From assembly GCF_017310035.1 (NCBI RefSeq), contig NZ_CP022296.1, forward strand, positions 2,108,001 to 2,172,000: a DNA stretch of 64,000 nt, given 5' to 3'. The position numbers and the translations under genes were made by a program. The stretch's first letter is position 1. Every line of letters starts with the position of its first letter. This DNA is from Nocardioides sp. S5 (lineage in GTDB: Bacteria > Actinomycetota > Actinomycetes > Propionibacteriales > Nocardioidaceae). Positions 62,546 through 64,000 of the stretch are shown here, one piece after another. Under the pieces are notes generated by a model. That model had not been told where the DNA came from and ran no database searches. It was given only the letters and a program-made list of their open reading frames with translations.

Positions 62546-63298
62546 TCAGGTGCGCGGGCGGCGGGCGTCGCCGGGCAACCCGAACTCGGTGAACACTCCG
62601 GGGCTGAAGCCGACGTGGTCCGGCGGCCGGGAGGCCAGGACCGGCAGGCCCACCGACGCCATCAGGCCGTCGTCGAGCGCGAGCACCTCGGCGTCGTGCA
62701 CGGGCCACGGCTCGTGCTGGTTGGGGACGTAGAGGGTCCGGCCCCACCAGCGCTGGTGCAGGCCCCACCGGGCGCTGAGGAAGTCGTCGAGCGGGGTGCT
62801 GTCGCGGCGCGCCCCGGCGCGGACCACGAGGTGGCTCGACCCGCGCGCACCCGGGTGGCGCAGGCGGGCGTCGTAGGTGTGCACGTCGCCGTCGCGGCGG
62901 TGGCGCATGCGGGCCCAGCGGTAGGGCAGCCCGAAGGCCGCCCGGGCACCCAGCACGACGCCGACCCGGTCGGTGTCGAGGCTGAGGAAGACGATGCCGC
63001 GACGACCGGTCTCGTCGACGGAGTAGAGGCGCACGTTGGTCTCGAGGAAGGTGCCCAGCCACGGCACGCCGGGGCCGCGCGCGACGCCCGCACCCACCAT
63101 CCGGAAGGGGATCAGCCCGACGTAGGTGACGCCGTCGAGGGTGTCGGGGCGTACGCCCGGCGGCATCCGGTGTGCGACCAGCGCCGGGTCGACGGCCCAG
63201 TGCAGGAAGGTCAGGTCGCGCCAGTGCTGCGTCATCATCACCGTGCCGCTCAGCGCCGGCGGGTGCGGCGAGACAGGCTCGACGACGGGGTCGCTCAC
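62546..63298 (-). CDS. DUF2071 (YqjF-like) protein
   Basis: A 250-residue protein of the YqjF/DUF2071 family. WRDLTFLHWAVDPALVAHRM at the N-terminus and FLETNVRLYSVDETGRRGIV in the middle are typical, as is the C-terminal HDAEVLALDDGLMASVGL. The fold resembles an acetoacetate decarboxylase-like barrel; the function is not known. It is divergent from the small coiled-coil gene at 63435. Confidence 0.9.
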   Translation of the reverse strand: MSDPVVEPVSPHPPALSGTVMMTQHWRDLTFLHWAVDPALVAHRMPPGVRPDTLDGVTYVGLIPFRMVGAGVARGPGVPWLGTFLETNVRLYSVDETGRRGIVFLSLDTDRVGVVLGARAAFGLPYRWARMRHRRDGDVHTYDARLRHPGARGSSHLVVRAGARRDSTPLDDFLSARWGLHQRWWGRTLYVPNQHEPWPVHDAEVLALDDGLMASVGLPVLASRPPDHVGFSPGVFTEFGLPGDARRPRT

Positions 63299-63434
63299 CC
63301 CTCCACCCTAGGCAGGCGTGCGAAGGCGTCCGACCGCCTTGTCCACAGCCCGTCCGGGCGCCGTTTGGCGCCCGTCCCGCCCGGGCATCGGACCTGTGGG
63401 CGCACCACGGCGCCGCGGGGGCAAGGAGAGGCAG

Positions 63435-63890
63435 ATGTACGGAGACACGGGAGTGATCCGACGCCTGGCCCAGCAGGTGGGCGAGCAGGGGACCGAGATC
63501 CGACGGGGTGCGGACCGGCTGGTCGGTGCGTCCGAGCTGGTCGTGTGGGAGGGCCGGGCCGCGCAGGCGATGCGCGAGCGGATGACCGAGCGGGCGGTCG
63601 CGCTGCGACGCACGGCCGACGAGCACGACGACGCTGCCCGGGCGCTGCGGCACCACGCCGACGAGGTCGATCGGCTCAAGGACCTCATCCGTGAGATCGC
63701 CCGGCGGGTGCAGGGCCTCGTCGACGGCGCCCGCGCCCGACTCGCGAGCCTGGCCGACACGGCGCTCGACCGGGTGAGGGACCTCGCCCCCGACCCCGTC
63801 GACCAGCTGCTGGCGAGCTTCCGGCCGCCACCCGAGGGCCACCGCGACTGGCTCGACGTGCCCGACCGGCTGGGCGGAGGCGCGCGGTGA
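63435..63890 (+). CDS. WXG100-like small coiled-coil protein
   Basis: A 151-residue protein. Long heptad-type helices RRLAQQVGEQGTEIRRGADR and LRRTADEHDDAARALRHHAD flank VVWEGRAAQAMRERM, where W-E-G replaces the W-x-G of WXG100 proteins. This suggests a substrate or partner of a type VII-like secretion system or a toxin leader. AAGGAGAGGCAG precedes the ATG. It overlaps the next gene by four bases, so the two act together. Confidence 0.75.
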   Translation: MYGDTGVIRRLAQQVGEQGTEIRRGADRLVGASELVVWEGRAAQAMRERMTERAVALRRTADEHDDAARALRHHADEVDRLKDLIREIARRVQGLVDGARARLASLADTALDRVRDLAPDPVDQLLASFRPPPEGHRDWLDVPDRLGGGAR

Positions 63891-64000
63891 ACGCCATCCT
63901 GCTCGACGCGCGCGGCGACGAGGTCGACAAGCCGACGGTCACCCCGCGACGCGTACGCCTCACCCATGCTGCCGTCGACCGCCTGGCCGATCTCACCGGG
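63887..64000 (+). CDS. hypothetical protein, 5' end only
   Basis: The GTG start overlaps the stop of the WXG100-like gene (GTGA). Only 38 codons are present, beginning MNAILLDARGDEVDKPTVTP; the gene continues past the right edge. No domain can be named. By position it could be the partner or effector of the coiled-coil protein. Confidence 0.7.
   Translation, partial: MNAILLDARGDEVDKPTVTPRRVRLTHAAVDRLADLTG

Overview
The window comes from the chromosome of a high-GC actinomycete, most likely a Nocardioides or another Nocardioidaceae relative. The evidence is the GC-rich third codon positions in the core genes, frequent GTG starts, 1-4 base gene overlaps, a DUF222/HNH gene carrying an interspersed repeat typical of that group, a mycothiol-type nitroreductase-family protein, and the block ftsK - HTH/RodZ-like - rimO - pgsA - cinA - clgR - nei-type glycosylase - lhr, an order I remember from Streptomyces and relatives. 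The species was not determined. No rRNA, tRNA or CRISPR array was seen.

Layout. 1-4.9 kb: a minus-strand cytochrome bd operon (cydA, cydB, start of cydD), divergent from a BlaI-type repressor and an M56 (BlaR1-like) membrane protease, with a near-perfect dyad operator between them. 5-8.4 kb: a large secreted thermolysin-type protease. 8.6-32.2 kb: the conserved DNA/cell-envelope/proteostasis block named above, interrupted by a zinc-ribbon protein, an Imm33-like protein, a NUDIX hydrolase, an HNH nuclease, a secreted nuclease plus secreted 5'-nucleotidase (extracellular DNA to nucleosides plus phosphate), and a GH15 glucoamylase/trehalase. 32.3-36.1 kb: a two-component system divergent from an ABC exporter.

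36.2-50 kb is an accessory island. It is AT-richer at its start and loosely packed, with several 400-900 base stretches without convincing genes. It holds a P-loop ATPase followed by a two-helix membrane protein (candidate defence pair), a MetX-like esterase, an intact IS30-family and an intact IS256-family element, a frameshifted DUF6615-like gene ending at the IS256 border, two lipoproteins, small membrane proteins, GNAT, cupin and phosphotransferase genes. A 16-base motif close to CCGCCGCCTGCCGGCG occurs six times in the same orientation, always between genes, and cuts the island into cassette-like segments.

50-64 kb is ordinary accessory/core chromosome with many single-gene enzymes: PEP mutase-like enzyme, DsbA/nitroreductase-like protein, class II amidotransferase, DinB with a pentapeptide-like N-terminus, a cysteine-free HesB-like protein, isochorismatase-like hydrolase, epimerase, deaminase, PQQ-type dehydrogenase, GH16, an RTX-repeat protein, PspC, DUF2071 and, at the right edge, a WXG100-like gene overlapping a truncated gene.
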